DNA from: Anseranas semipalmata
Taxonomy: Eukaryota; Chordata; Aves; Anseriformes; Anseranatidae
NCBI GenBank assembly: GCA_013399115.1
Contig: VXAA01001229.1
Span: forward strand, 386,330 to 450,329
Reading direction: 5' to 3'
DNA: 64,000 nucleotides
Shown: positions 12,901 to 26,769 of the stretch, piece after piece
Numbering within the stretch: the first letter of the stretch is position 1
Layout of the letters: each line of letters begins with the position of its first letter
The notes under the pieces: generated by a model
Databases searched by the model: none
What the model was told of the DNA's origin: nothing
What the model saw: the letters and a program-made list of their open reading frames with translations, nothing else
Translations under genes and position numbers: made by a program

Positions 12901-15900
12901 CCGAGAAATATTCTAGCACAGAGCGACTAAATGGGCCTGACTGCAGGAGGACACTGCCACACTGGCTCCCAAAGCCTGACCCTTGGCAGAAACACTTCTT
13001 GCGAGCAGGGATCAGCATTACTTGCCGGCTGGTGGTCTGTGCCAGCAGACGCATGGGATGTTTCAGCCAAGGGTACTCGAACAAGGACAGAGAAAAGCCC
13101 CATCATTTCTGGAGACAGATGTTAGAGCTCTTGGACTACCTGACCCTGGAACACCCCAAATGACCTGACTCGTCTCAGTGTGCCCACTGCTTGTTGTGGG
13201 AGCCTGCAGCCCTCAGCCCTGTGCCGGCATGGGGACTGCTCCTGTCGGAGCTTCCCACGTAATGAGCCCCTGCTGCTGAGCTGGGATGTATTTCTTGGAG
13301 TGCTCCAGCATCTTCAGCAGCTGAAAGAGATGGTTATCAATAATGCACATTAATGGTGTTGTTAGCTGGGGTAGGGCTAGCCAACATTGTTCATTAAACA
13401 GCTCTGAGGTTTTCTAGGGCTCACTAAAATTTCTTTCTGATTAATAGTGGAAGTTGGAGCCTGAGGGGGCTTCCCTAGAGAGCACAGTTGCTTTTCCTGG
13501 TACATGAAGGTCATCAGATCCTGGAGGCCTGTTCCAAAGTTTCACAGCATGACAGGAATTTTTGTGGGGGCTTCTGGGGGACTCCTGAGCTCTCGTGTTC
13601 ACAAGTTTAGAGCGTTACATCTCTTAATCAGACAAAGAAAAAATCATTTTGATTTTCAAGGACTTGTGAAACATAAGCATCTCAAAGTATCGCATCCTAA
13701 ATTCAACTAATTTGGGAACTTTTGCAGATTAATTTTCAGTCCAATTCCTTTTGTAAATTTAAATATGTTTACAGTGCAATGGTTGTTTTCTGCATTCTGT
13801 GTTTTCAGAGTAGGAGCGGCTGTTTTGCATGTGGCTGAGGCTCGTTATATGTTCTCCTCTCTCTGCTGGCTGTACTTGTCTATCAGTGAAGAATCTGAAT
13901 GAGGAAGTTGAGATGGTTGTGGTGCCACAGACTATTTCTGCCTCTTTTCCTCCCTGTAACTCCTATCCTTTTATCCATGTCAGTTATTTTGCCAGCTGCA
14001 ACTGAATATTTCTGACAGTAGTGCAAATGGACTTTTTCTTTTTGCTTACCTGCCATTGTGAGCCTTCAGGACATGTGTGGGAAGATAATGAAAGCCTAGG
14101 GAACTAGTGCCAAAGAGACTTGTGCGTGAGGGTTCACAAGACCGTGGAGTCTCATAGCCAAGGTGCCAAATTTTAGAAAACATTTGCTGCTGTCCTACAA
14201 AAAAAGGTACAGCATTGTTTAATCAACATGTTTGCTTTATTATTACAGTATGGTTACCAGCCCAGAGGGATGGTTGATCTGTACTGCGCATTGCACCGTG
14301 ATCATTCTGGGAGGATGTTTAGATCCAGCAAAGTTACAGGCATATAAAAAACGATGCTTCCTTCGGAAGTCTGTGAGTGCCATGATCATTGTTCCAGGAT
14401 ATCTGGGATGATTGGGATCAATTAATGAAATAACAAAAATGGAAAATAAACCCTGATAAATCTGAGGTAGAATCTAAACCATTTCCCATGACAGGATTTA
14501 TGGCTTGCAAATTTTGCCAGTGTTTAGGAAGAGATATTGTATTTTTCATCAGAACAGTGCCTCTGCTTTTAATGAAATTACTTCCATTTATGTATGTGCA
14601 TAAGTATTTGCAAGATCTGAAGGTCTTGGGGACTGCATGTACAGCATAATACTTGCATCACCATCTAGCATCTTGTTTCCATATAAAATTTCTGCTATAA
14701 AAGCTGCCAAATAAGATGTATAGTGTTTGCTTTGAGTGGGTTCCAGTTTCTGTTCTACCCTGAGTACAAGATTCCAATATCATGCAAGAGATGGTAGCAA
14801 TCGCCTAACAAACTAGCACTTGAAATGCAGTGATTTGTAGGTCACTTTACCACCAAGCAGCCCTAACAAAATAACTTGCTCCTTTTAAGCTGTTTGTAGC
14901 AAGGGATGCAAGGTGTGAAATGCATCTAATATATAGTACATCTCTGAAAACCAAGTTCAACCTACCTGACCTTTTCCATGAAGCAGTTCTTGCTCTCTGA
15001 AAGTTTTCACAGAGCATTTGGTTTTACTAGGAATTGAAGCCACAAGGAAGAGTAAGTAAACCTCATCTGCTTTATTTTGTCATGAGAAGATAGCAGAGGA
15101 AGTGTCCATTACTTTATTTTTGGATATGGAGAGATAGGGGTGTGATAACGTCTTAAAAATCAGTTGATAGCGAAATTATGGATCTGTTAAGAAATTCTTT
15201 CCAACTTTGTATACCTGATAACTAATATATTTCTGGTGTGACTGGTTTCTTTGGCGTCCATGGTCTGTGAGACCCAGTTTTCTTTTCTCAGACTTCTGCA
15301 CCCTGGATTTGGTTTTCCAGGTCCTGATTCTGGATCTGGGATGCTGTGAATTCAGATTGGCCACAGCCAAGAGATAGGCACAGCCATCTCATGCCTGTGC
15401 TAAAGCTAATTCGTGACTCTTTCTTTGCAACAGAGAAAGATCAGGGCAAATCTACAGCAGGCATTTGGATATGTTGTAGAATGGTCAGGACTTTCCTGCT
15501 GATGACAGAAGTGAAGGATGTGGCTGGTTTCAAAGGAGAAGCATCCTAGTTTTCCTTCAGACAGTGAGTTTCCAAACTTCTCGAGCTGGAGGTTATTTGA
15601 AAATCTACATAAATATCCCAGAAAGCAGCAGTTCTTTGCCAGCACATAAAACTTGTCACAGAGCCGGGGGTGGCTGCTGCTGTCGCTGTTCTGCCAGTGA
15701 TGGCACCCAAGCAAGCTGAATTTGGGAATCTGTTCTGCAGAGATGCCTCCTCTGGTCCGTGCCATAACATGCTTTTGTCTTTGGGGACAATGGAAGCAAA
15801 TCCTGACCTTATCTGCAAGTATTGCTACTGCTGAGTGATTGAGATTGATAATAAGAGCCTGATATCTTTTCATGGTTAATTAGTTCAAAATGAGAATAGC

Positions 15901-17380
15901 TCTTGTATTCACTGCTGACTATCAGAGACAATAATTACAGGACTACTTTGTGTGAACAATCCATATCCTGTACTTGGGCTAGTGCTGCTACCCAGCTAAA
16001 CGTTTCAGAAAAGACCGTTCACTTTTCATGATGATCAGTAAAAAATAGATTAATGGGAGAGTTCTCTTCAAAGGGTAAAAGGAGGACGCGCTCCTCCAAG
16101 CAGCACTTGGCAGTCGGCGCATATGTGGAGCAGGTAATGGTGCACGCAGACTGGGGGGTGCTGCCTTTCTAGCTCTGATTTGGAGACTTCCTTTCCAGAA
16201 GTGGTACTGCAGTGCCAGGGCAATTTCTGGGTGAATCATGTGTGTGTAACAGATAAAGCCCTTTCTCTCCTAATTAAATGAATGTTATACTAGGGCTGCC
16301 AAATTTCACTTGCTGCAATGTGATGCATAAAATTGAGTAAGAGAAAAGAGTTAGGTTTTAATGGGAGGACTTAATCCTACTTTTTGCCAAATACTCTAAG
16401 TGGAAGTATAACCCAGGGAAGAATGAATGGGGATGCATTACCGAGGGGAGAAACAAACTTTATTAGCTGGGCAAAACAGCAGAAGTCTGACGCTTTACTT
16501 GAAAGGGAAAAGGAAGTCTAGTAGGAAATATAAAATAGAAGGATTCAGTTTTCTATCCACTCATGCACGCTTCCTATTACCTGATTACTGAGACAAAGAT
16601 GCTAAAGCCTGCAAATGAAGTGAGCTTCAGTATATGCAATGGTGTATACCTGTGAAGGAAAACATACCTTGGAAAATTGTGTTTTGGTCTGTTTATTGGC
16701 ATAAAATTAATGTGGATTAGCTAATAAGAATATATTTTCTGTTCCCTGAATTGTTTTTCATGTGGTTTCTGTGAATGGTGGGTCTATTTATAACACTGCT
16801 AAAGAGCTCTCTAAAATGAGGTATTCTAAAAGAGCATGCTTCAGTAAGGGAAGTCAATTCTGCTAGAAATGCTCTTTTACACTGAGATAGACTTCTTATT
16901 CTATGTAAACAACACTGCAGAGCGTCAGCAGTTTTAGTTGTCTATAAAATCAAAACAAATGTTGACACTTTTTGTTATTGTTCAGCCTGCTAAAGGTGCA
17001 GGTATATGAACTGTGATCGTTCAGAAGATAGGTATATTTATTGACCATGTATTTATGCAAGAAAAAGCTGATGCTCAGGTGAGAGGATGCCTGGCTGCTG
17101 CCCCGGAGAGCTGAGAATTTCGCGGGGTGCCTGTGGGTCAGCGTAGCTGCTGCTGCCTTGCTCTGTCTTGGCGTGGAGTAACAGCGGGGTGAGCGCACCC
17201 TGCAGCGAGAGTGCCATGCATGGCCGTACTGATGTGTCTGCACAGTGTTTGCTGTTTGCATTCCAGGTGTTGTTCTGCCTGGATGAACTTTTAGCCCTTC
17301 TTGTGAACTTTATTTGCTCAGTCTTGCAATAGCAATTACAAGTTTGCTTTTTAGTGCGGCATTACCTTTTCCTGTTTTTC
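9917..17380. other. Noncoding stretch with small GC-rich patches
   Basis: No gene is recognised. A T17 run lies at 11145-11161. Three small patches are richer in GC and CpG than their surroundings: about 12315-12480, 16080-16160 and 17098-17225. The longest frame here is on the minus strand at 15406-15873 (155 codons) and shows no recognisable domain. I could not assign any interspersed repeat. Confidence 0.5.
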
Positions 17381-17415
17381 TTTTTTTTTTTTTTTTTTTT
17401 CTTCTCTCTCTCTCC
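17381..17415. repeat. Poly(T) and (CT)n pyrimidine tract
   Basis: Twenty uninterrupted T residues (17381-17400) are followed by CTTCTCTCTCTCTCCC, giving a pyrimidine tract of about 35 nt on the plus strand. It superficially resembles a splice-acceptor tract, but no exon-like frame follows. Confidence 0.9.
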
Positions 17416-17989
17416 CTTAAATATGGGCAAAAGCCAGAAGAAATGGATGCCTTTTTCCTATTGTTGAGCCAGTTTCAGCCCTGGTCTGATCTTCACGGAA
17501 GAAATGCTCCTTAAACTGTATTGTATACTCGGAAAAGCTGTGTTTTGATTTAGTCTAGGCTTGGGGAGTCTCTGAAGAAAGGAGGACCTATGATATCTTT
17601 GCGTAAAGTGAGATATCTGGGAACCATTGCCTTTGGGATGTGAAGAAAAAGAAATATTTGCTCACAGTTCTTTACTCTGAGGGATTCTGGGGCCTCCCAG
17701 ATAATGAGAGGTCTGGGAAAGAGTCACTGAATTGTAACAATCAAAGGTGTTTTTCTCAGTATTTGTCTGCCTCTCTATTTCCATATAAGCCATTATCACT
17801 AAAACTAGAAGGGTTTTAAAAAAATTCTTAAAAGAGGGGAAAGGTAGACTTCTTGCAGACCTACTTTCCCTGCCTCTTCATGTGCGTTTGCTTTTCTTGG
17901 GGAAGAAATATAGGTGAGAGCAAGTGGAGAGGCTTAAGTTTTTAAGCATCTGTGAATTAAATATCCTTGTATACGTATGTATTTTTGGA

Positions 17990-18001
17990 GGGGGGGGGGG
18001 G
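17990..18001. repeat. G12 homopolymer
   Basis: Twelve consecutive G residues, followed by a purine-rich stretch with more G runs to about 18021. Together they could form a plus-strand G-quadruplex. Length calls in such tracts are error-prone. Confidence 0.9.
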
Positions 18002-18616
18002 CAGAGGGGAAGGTGGAAGGGACATAATTTCCATCCTTTATTCAGCCTATCATCAGCCTATCTGACACTGGATAGCTAAAAATGAAGGGTGTCATTTTGA
18101 TTAGACTAATTTTGAAAGGGGTCCATGAGACATAATATTGTTTTGCTCCACTTTTGAATTACATCCACTGTTTTCTCAACTTCCTTCCCAGTTGCAGCCC
18201 AATCTGGGGTGCAGAAACTGCTCCATATTCACCTCTCCAGGGAAGAACAATCGTCTTACCTGTTTGAAGTGGCAAAGGGTTTTTGAGCATAGGATCTGGG
18301 AAAATATATCACTGAACTTTAAGCAGTCAGGGAATCCTGTTCAGTGTTTTGTAAGCTTTCTTGTATTGTATTCTGCCAAAAGGCTCTTTCTAGGTAAATA
18401 CTTATTTCCCTCAGGACAGTAGTTTGATACACATCTCTCAAGCAGTTCTGTTCAGTTCACTGTGACCCGATGGTTGGATTTGACCTGTTTTGTTTTTTAA
18501 GAAAAATACTGTGACTCCATCACAAAATGTCAACCAGTAGATGATGAATGAGCCTTTCAATTCTTTGTTAATAACTTAATACACATGTGTGTGTATATAA
18601 ATAAAAAAGGTCAAGG

Positions 18617-18617
<1 letters not shown>

Positions 18618-18652
<35 letters not shown>
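18618..18652. repeat. T35 homopolymer
   Basis: Thirty-five uninterrupted T residues, the longest homopolymer in the window. If read as the poly(A) tail of a minus-strand retrocopy, the body would lie to the right from 18653. That sequence matches no gene or repeat I recognise and is not open for long. It is more likely a simple repeat. Confidence 0.95.
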
Positions 18653-18660
<8 letters not shown>

Positions 18661-21600
18661 CCTTAAGTGTTCTCTATGGATTAGTATCAAGAACTGACAA
18701 ACAGAAAATTCAGCAGAACTGATTTTTGGAATAGATTTAGAAACATTTAAATCTATTTGGTACATATTAGAATATACCTGTTCACACTGTAATATCATTG
18801 ATTAAAGATAAAGGATTAAATTATCCTTCATTTCTCAGAATTACACACGAACTTTATGAACAAACATGATTCAACATGAAGTACTTGTGTTGGGAGGTAG
18901 GAGTAGTTTAGAATTAGAGCAGACCTGAAAAATGTGCTCTGAAAACCTGTCTTTGGATGTCCTTTCCCTGACTGCCTATCTTAACTGTAGAGAGAAGAGA
19001 AACATTTAAAAAATATTTTATTTCTCAGACTGTGAAGAGCCCTCTGAATATAATAAAAACTTCATTAAGAGCTGAACTGAACTGATAGAATATTGTCTCT
19101 GCTGATCAAGTTAAGAATTTTGAAGTATGACAGCAGTTCATTGTATAAAGTAGCAATTTCTTTGTATTCTCTTCAGTGAGGCATTTGATTTCATCCCTGA
19201 AGGCTAAAAGCAAAAATCACCAACCAGTAGTGCTTTTTCTACAGCTCCACAGTATTTTGATACTTTTTCTTTACAGTGGGAATAGCCCAAAATTCCTCTA
19301 AACTTCGTCTTGGTCATTCATACCAAGATTTCAATTTCTACAGGTAGAGAAATTCTGTTGCTTTTATCTGTCTTAGGTAGCACTCTATGCACAGAGCAAA
19401 TGAATTCAAGTGGACGTGATTTTACTGCTGATCGTGCTGCCTTGGAGAGTAGCCTCAGCGCGTGTAATTTGCTTGGATCAGAGTAAAAGTTTAACATAAA
19501 TTGCTCTTCTGGTTATTGAATCCAAAATAATTATATGGCAAATGCTCTGGCCAGTAAAACCCCCTCTTTAAATGCAGCTGGATCTTTGTCTTGTTTTTGG
19601 ACCCCAAGTCTTTGCTTTCTTGGGACTGGGCTAATTTCTGAAAATGAGATCCTCTAGAATTTCCTTCTGGCTTTCATGACAGGGAAAGGAAATATGATGG
19701 TAGGGAATGGGGTTTTAAAAACTCTTATAGTGTCATCTACAGCTGTATCAGCTAAAACTCATTGATGTACAAATCACCCGATCCTCAGCAGAATGCATTT
19801 GTCACTGTTGGCTGTTCTGCATCCACTCAGCCAACACACTTCATAATCTGCTGCCTGGATTTCCATGGTGATTTGCGTTCTGACTACCTATAAGCAGAGA
19901 GGTCAAATCTTTTCCTTAGCTTTATCTTTTAAGTGAATGTATTAATGTAGCCTGACTGTAGGTGTATCTCTGGAGGGCCAATTCAGAATTGAAGGACAGC
20001 TGTACGGCAATATATGTTCTCCTTTGTAATCACCATTCAGCATGGAAGATTTTGGAAGGTCTGAAGAAGTATCAGCATATTTAGACTGAGGAAATTGTCT
20101 CGTGACTTCCTGTGTTTCCAATCTACTGAGTAAATGTTACTGACAGAAACCAGGTGACTGCATTTATTGTAGGCACATGGAATCCCTACAGTAACTGCTT
20201 GGTGCATTGGTCAGAGGTGTTGGTGGGTCTGACACATGCTGAGCTCACGCTGGGCAGGTGGGTCCTCACCTGAATGGTTGGATGCTCACTCATGGGGAGC
20301 AAAAGCTTCCAAAATTGGAACTGCGGAGGATTTGCCTGTAGTTGTTTTCAGGTTGATGCTTGCAGACAGGACTGGAAATGGGATGTGACTTGCTGTGCAT
20401 GGTAAAACAGTATTGCTTTGCAGGAACAATATGCTTTGTGGGATTCTAAGCAACCTGAGAGTCTTTGGGAGATTTTGAGATTTGGAACTGCTTCAGGGTA
20501 AAATTATTCTAATTGCTTAGTGTTTCCAAGACTAACCAATTACTGATCACTAGTAAACAATGTTGTCAGATGCACCAAAACCCCTCTAGGTTACAGAAAG
20601 CTAAAAAGGCTTCTCTCCACTTCTTGCATGTGCACAGGGGTTGGATAGAGTGGTTCTGAGGCAAGTTTGCCCTGTTTCTGGTTGAGGGTGTTGCAGTTTA
20701 CGATCTCTCTGTTCCTCTGACCTTCCTGCTGCCTGTCCTCAAAGCATCACTCTCTGGCCATCCAGCACCACTTCTCTGGGGGGACTCTTCCCAGCAGCAC
20801 TTTCCATCCTGTGCTTTAAGATGGAGACTTCTGGTGTCCGTTGCAGTCATCTCGGTGAGGATAGCCCCGCAGTTCTTCCACAGGAGCAACGATCCAGTTA
20901 GGCAAGGACAAGCCTATCCTGATAAAACACTGCTCTTTATTCCAGACAAACCTATTTAGGAGGAAAATATTTTGGAACCAATAATCAGTTCACAGGTATA
21001 TTTAGGTGCCAGGCTGCCATCCTTATCTCCACTGAGATTGGGCAAATTTAGTATCTTTGCTGCAGGTCTGCTTGGGACTTCTGTTTTTCATTTCTTAAAT
21101 CAGACATGAGAGAATCACCTTCCAAGTCCTGTATTATCTCAGCTCCCTTGAATCAATTCAAACATGAAACTTCCCCCTGCTAAGGGGGGAGGAGGACATA
21201 AATTCCAGGAGACTTGCTCCCTGCTTTCTGTCAGTATGTGGGATTAACGTTACTTCTCAGTGACATTAATTACCAGTGAGTTAGGAACACAGACAGCTGT
21301 GCACCAACCATGATAGATAATGTATTTCTAAAGTGAATACAGTAATTCTTGACTCTTCCATAACAGAGAACATATTAGCCATGCTGGAAGTCCCTTGTCA
21401 GTTTTAGCCAGCAGGTATATTAATGAATGACAGGAATAAATATACTCATTGAGAATTCAGCTAGTTCTTTATTAAATAATTCTGTAAAGTCTAGCTGCCA
21501 CTGCATCACAAATAGGCTTGTGTTGGAGCCAAGTTTAACACAGATTTGCAGTTTTGAGCTTGCTGTGTCCTACAGTTGTAAGGAATGCTATCTACTGCCC

Positions 21601-24600
21601 TCCTGGCAGTACTTATGTAAGACTGATGCTTGGATCCCCAGCAACCTATCTTGGCCATTGCAACACTCTGTTCCCTCAGTGCATCTCACAAAGGCAGAGT
21701 AGGTGCTCATCCCCTTGGCAATAGAGGGACTTAAGTAATGAGATGGTAGAAAGCGTGGCAATGCTTGTGAAGTCCCTGCCACTGGAGGTGTGTCCCAGCC
21801 AAGAGGGCTAATGGCAAATGCCAGTACTTCAGAGAAGCTTTACGTAAAACACCTGCTAAGAAAATTTTGTTGGCCTTTTTTTTCCTAAAAAATTTTGGCA
21901 GCTCTGGAGCAAGATGATCCAGATATTCAGGGCAGGACTGCTGTCACTGAGTCCTGGCAAGTGTCCTGGTGTCCGGTTCCTGCTTGAAAAAGCTGTGGGT
22001 CTCCTAAGTTCTTTCCTGCAAGCCCCATGCAGATGTCTTGAATACCATAAGAAGTCTCAGACAGCACTGGATTCCCATGTGTTGACGTTTGAATTTTGCC
22101 CATAGCTTGATCCAAGAATGTGGAAAATATTGCTGGAGCTGGTGGGCTTTCTGCCTTCCTTAGCTTTGGAAGCAGAGAGCAGTTAGAGCCACAAACTGGC
22201 TGATGTTAACAATCACTTGCGAAGGGGCTCAGGTTAGAATTGCTACTTGCTAATAGACTTGGTTTAAATTGTCTGTCTAGATGAGACTGCCAGGGTCTGA
22301 AATCTGCTCCCAGGCTGCATACATTCTACTTCTATCACAACAAATCTCCCTTCTGCTCATCTCTAGTTCTTATTTCACTGCACTGTGTCTCGTAGTTTAT
22401 TTCTGGTGCCTTCGTTGGCGATGTGTTGCTCATTTTGGATGTCTATGGCAGACATTCAGCTACTGAGCCTCTACCCACTGTCTCGTATTTTGGAAGCTCT
22501 GTGGGTCCCTAATGCTCATGGTGGTTCTGTGTCACCAGCAGGTTGGTTTCTGATAGGCTCTGCAGGTGTCCAAAGCCATGTTCAGCACTGATAACCTTAG
22601 TGACAGCAAGGACATAGGGGTGGGCATGCTATTTGCTGTGAAACTGTTGCTGACCGGTTGTAGATTCTCTGCTGCTGGCATTCGTTGTGCAGTCGCATTG
22701 TTTGCAGGTTCTCTGTTGGCAGTTTCATGCTGAATGTAACCCAGATCAGTGCAGAGTTGGCGTTTCCTAGCAAAGCCAAAGTCTTCCCAGAATACCTGGC
22801 CCGGGAGGCCAAGCTTTTTGAATACTGTTTTCGGTTTTGCTTCCATGAAAAGGTGGGGATTGCCCTGAAGTTGCCAACCACATTGCGTGACTGAGCCCGT
22901 CTGCAGCATTACCAGAGATATGGCTTTAGATTTGCACAGAAATCTTGGTAGAAGCTATCAGTTTTTAGAAAAGCTGGACAGAAACCTACCTTGGAACAGT
23001 TAATCAAGGTGCCTGGTGCCAAGCTCTTCTGAGTAAGTATGTGTATCTTAAAGAATAAGTAGTCTTTAAGCAGAAATGATTTTTTCAATATGAGCTAGGG
23101 CAGAGCTAGTGCTTTCCTGTTCAAGAGTCTTGTAGACCTTCTGGCTGCCAGGGAGCAGGATCAGGAAGGCATCAGTACCATCTGCCTGGCAGCAGGCAGA
23201 TAGCCCCCACCGCCACCTCCACCAGCCCAGCTCTGTGCTCCCCAGACAAGCTTACTGTTCATGCCATTCTTGGTGTTGTCTCAGGAAGAACATAAGATTT
23301 TAAAATTTAGGCAGATTGGTGTTGAGGACAATACACATTCCTCTGAAAAGGCCAAATATTAATGTGAACACAGTTATGACTAAATCTGGGTGTCAGCTCT
23401 CCCATGTAAACAGGACAAAGACTTGCTACAGCTGACAGGGGGTGAGTTAATTAGTTTGTTCATTAGGATTTGACAAATGATTTTCAGAAATGAAGTTGAG
23501 GAAGAACCCTAGGAAGCCTTAAAAAGATTATTTCAAATTTTAGCAGTTATCTAGAAAGTGAGGAGATCAAGGTTATTTGAACAGTATTTGCAGCTACTCT
23601 ATTTGCGATATGGGAAATCTGTCAGTCATACATCTGCCTGGAATCCTGTTTATAGCAGTGACAATTTTCAAGCTGAAAAATTCTTGAAATTCATATATAT
23701 CAGAAAGATTAGGTTTTAGTTCTGACTGCTCCCTGATATCATTCTGTCTCAATCAAAAGTTCATTGTTTCTAAATCAGATGCTGCTTCAGCTGCCTTCAA
23801 ATGTGAAGGATTATCAGATTGGATGTCCTGAGATTTTGTGCTGCACTAATAATGTTGCTGTGCAAAATCCCAACAGAACTTATTTATGATTATGAATGTT
23901 ATATATTCTTATTATCTAACCCTTTAAACTAAATGGCTTCAGCCAAAACCTGTTTTGTTATACCAGGCAACAGTATGACCCGATCATAAATGAAATTAGT
24001 CACCTACTGCATCAGTGTAAATTTGCCTACTATGCATCATGGATCAAGTGCTCTGAAATATCAACCCTAAGAATGAATGAGCTGAAGTCACTCTGCCAAA
24101 TTCGTTCCGGGTACAGTGTCACATTAGGTTACTTTCATTCCTAAAGTAGCAGTGAATTTGGCCCAAACCAAAATCCCTATCAGTCAGAAGGAACAGAAAG
24201 GACATGCTGTATCTTCAAACATATATTCCCCTGAAAACTGTAGCTCCCCCTCCTGCCTTTTTGTCCCAAGGAAGCAGATGGTTTCTCACCCAGGTATGGT
24301 GAAAGCACAACGGGTAAAAATAAAAGCAGAGGGCCGGATTCCTTCCCTGGTTAGTCTGCATGTGGTCCTACAAACCAGGTGGGAATACAGAGACTGGAAA
24401 TCCAGAGAGCTTATACAAGAATTTGTCTAGTGTTCCCCCTGAGTGAGGGAATACTTAAAAAGAGAAGAGAATTTGCCCACTCCTACTATGTGCTCACTGC
24501 TCCAGGCTGCTGGCCATGAAGAGCAATCCTGTTATTTGCCAAGTGCTATTCTTCTTCCTCACCACAAGTATGCATGAAGCTCACTAGCTCAGATTTTAAT

Positions 24601-26769
24601 TAACAGGAGATTTAATTGATTTCCTTCAATTTTAAGGGCTAGATTCCAGTATCTGTGGACATCCAGTTTGTACAACTGTGGAGGGGGAGTCTGTTTAGCC
24701 AAAGAATCAGCCAACAAAGAAGTTCCTTTTTCTTCATGTCCTTCACTTTTGAAAAGAAATATGTAGTGTGTCTGTTAGTACCTGGTGACCAGTAGCTCAA
24801 AGCCAATCAATGCTAACGTGACTCATTTAACTGTTGTAGGATCTGGGAAAAAAGGTCTGTGGAAGCTTTCCTAAATGCCTTTTCTGAGGAAATAAATTTC
24901 TTTTTCACTTTGGCCTTTTTGTTGCTCTTCAATGAGAGAGGAAGTCAACTTGTTAATAATGCAATGTAATTCAAGTATACTGCTGCTTAGTACGCTTTTG
25001 CTTTCCTGTTTTTCCCCAAAGCTAATCTGATGAATTTGTTCTTATCAAAGTGGGATGCATTATTCATGTCATCTTATGTCACATCATGTATAATGGGATA
25101 TGACAACTCAAGGTAACGCATCAATTAGAGAAAGGCGAGAGCAGAGATTCATTAATGAAAGAGGGAATGTGTATCCAGCTTTGGGCATGGTTGTTTGGTG
25201 TTCTGGGGTGACAAGAAGGCTATTTTAAAACTTCAGAGCTGAATTCAGAGATAATGTGCTGTGATTTAGACTTTTTGTCCTTCTCTTTCTAAGTCTACTA
25301 ACTGACACCTTAAAACTCGAGCACTTACGTGACTCCAAACCTTTCAATTATCACATCTGTGCTTAGTGCTGTTTGAGTGCCCTTGGCCCTGTGCAGGCAC
25401 AGGGAGTGGGGTGGGGTCTGAAAGCTGGTGAAGGGAGGTGACTTATGGTACTATCTGCAATTCAGTGCAGGTATGAAACAGGAGTTTACCTGAGTCTTCA
25501 TGCTTCTGTTGATCCAAAAGGCATCTGATTGTTCTGAGCTGCTAGTGACAGTTTGTAATATAGTGGCTCGGTTTCATCCTTTTATTATTAGTAGTGAACA
25601 AAATGTTAAATCAATAGGTTATTGCTTCCAGCAGGTCAAAGGTTTTTGTATGGCTTTTGTATGTTATTAATGTATGTCGCCTTGGATTAAGAGTGAAACA
25701 TGAGCCTTCCTTTGGAAGAGAAGTATGAATCTGTAGGGATTATGTATCAAGACAAAACCCATCAATCTGCAGGAATGAGGGGCTTCTGGGGAAAAAAAGC
25801 TGAGTTCTGGTAGAGGATCAGAGTAAGGAGCAGGGAACAAGTGCTCGAGTGATGTGGAAACACAAGGGCACCTCTGCCCATATCTGCAAGCATGGTCAAG
25901 TGCTCCCTGGAAAAAGCATCCATCCTCCTCCCTCTGCTGGCCTCTTGGGCATTAACGTCACTTTCAGAGAAACTTGGGAGCCCTTTAGGGCATGAAAACA
26001 AGGACTCTTGCTCTATCCATGTGTTCCTTTAAGCTCCACTGGTGCTTGGAGCATTTGCTGATGAGACAGCTGTCACAACAGGGCACTACACGTTGTCACT
26101 CTGACACACAGCAGCAATATATTAAATGAATGTGTGGATGGAGCAAGAGTCCTTGCTTTCATGTCCCCATGAAGTATGTTCAACCAGCTATCTGTAAGTC
26201 ATCTATCCAGCCCATGCAGGGTTAACTGTACCTATATTCTTTCAAACAGAAGTTTCACTAGCCTTTTCCTAATGACCACCAGTGTGGAGCTTCTACAGGA
26301 TCCCTAATAGTTATAATTGTTTGGAAATATCTTCTTAATATCTGATCTTGCGTTGTCATTATGGAGAATTGACTATTGGAAAGGATGTATATACACTGGG
26401 GAACGGAAGCAGCAATGAAATTGTCAAGACAAATTGCAAATATGTTCTGAAACCAGAGGATGCAGTTTAGCAGGTGCCAGATGTGACACTGGGGCAGCAA
26501 TGGTCGACTGCACGATTGTGGGCTGGTGAGCAGCTGGTGAGGTAGCGGTGGCAGAGATGAGGCCAGCTGAGCAGAGGGGACGATGGCTGCTTGCGAGCCC
26601 AGGTGCCTCGCTGCTCTGAAACGGGCAGATGCTGTGCTGGGTGAATAAATGGAGAAGCAGCCTAGAAGATTAGACATGCTCCAGCTTTGTGTATTGTGCT
26701 TCAGGAGGGTGAGGAGAAACCTGGGAGGGGTCTGGAAGTGAGCAGTGTGAACTGGTTGGGGACTAGAAA
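18653..26769. other. Noncoding stretch
   Basis: About 8 kb without a recognisable gene. Short frames occur on both strands at 22532-22909, but neither translation resembles a known protein. Between 23985 and 24170 there are motifs reminiscent of old amniote palindromic repeats, treated as a tentative finding. A frame of 206 codons on the minus strand begins at 26878 and runs back to 26258, and is also listed as a finding. Confidence 0.5.

Noticed and set aside
15406..15873. 155-codon minus-strand frame
   Set aside because: No recognisable domain or paired splice signals, and another minus-strand frame overlaps it (15546-15818).
22532..22909. Overlapping frames on both strands, considered as a possible retroelement
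   Set aside because: No polymerase, gag or LTR features could be seen.
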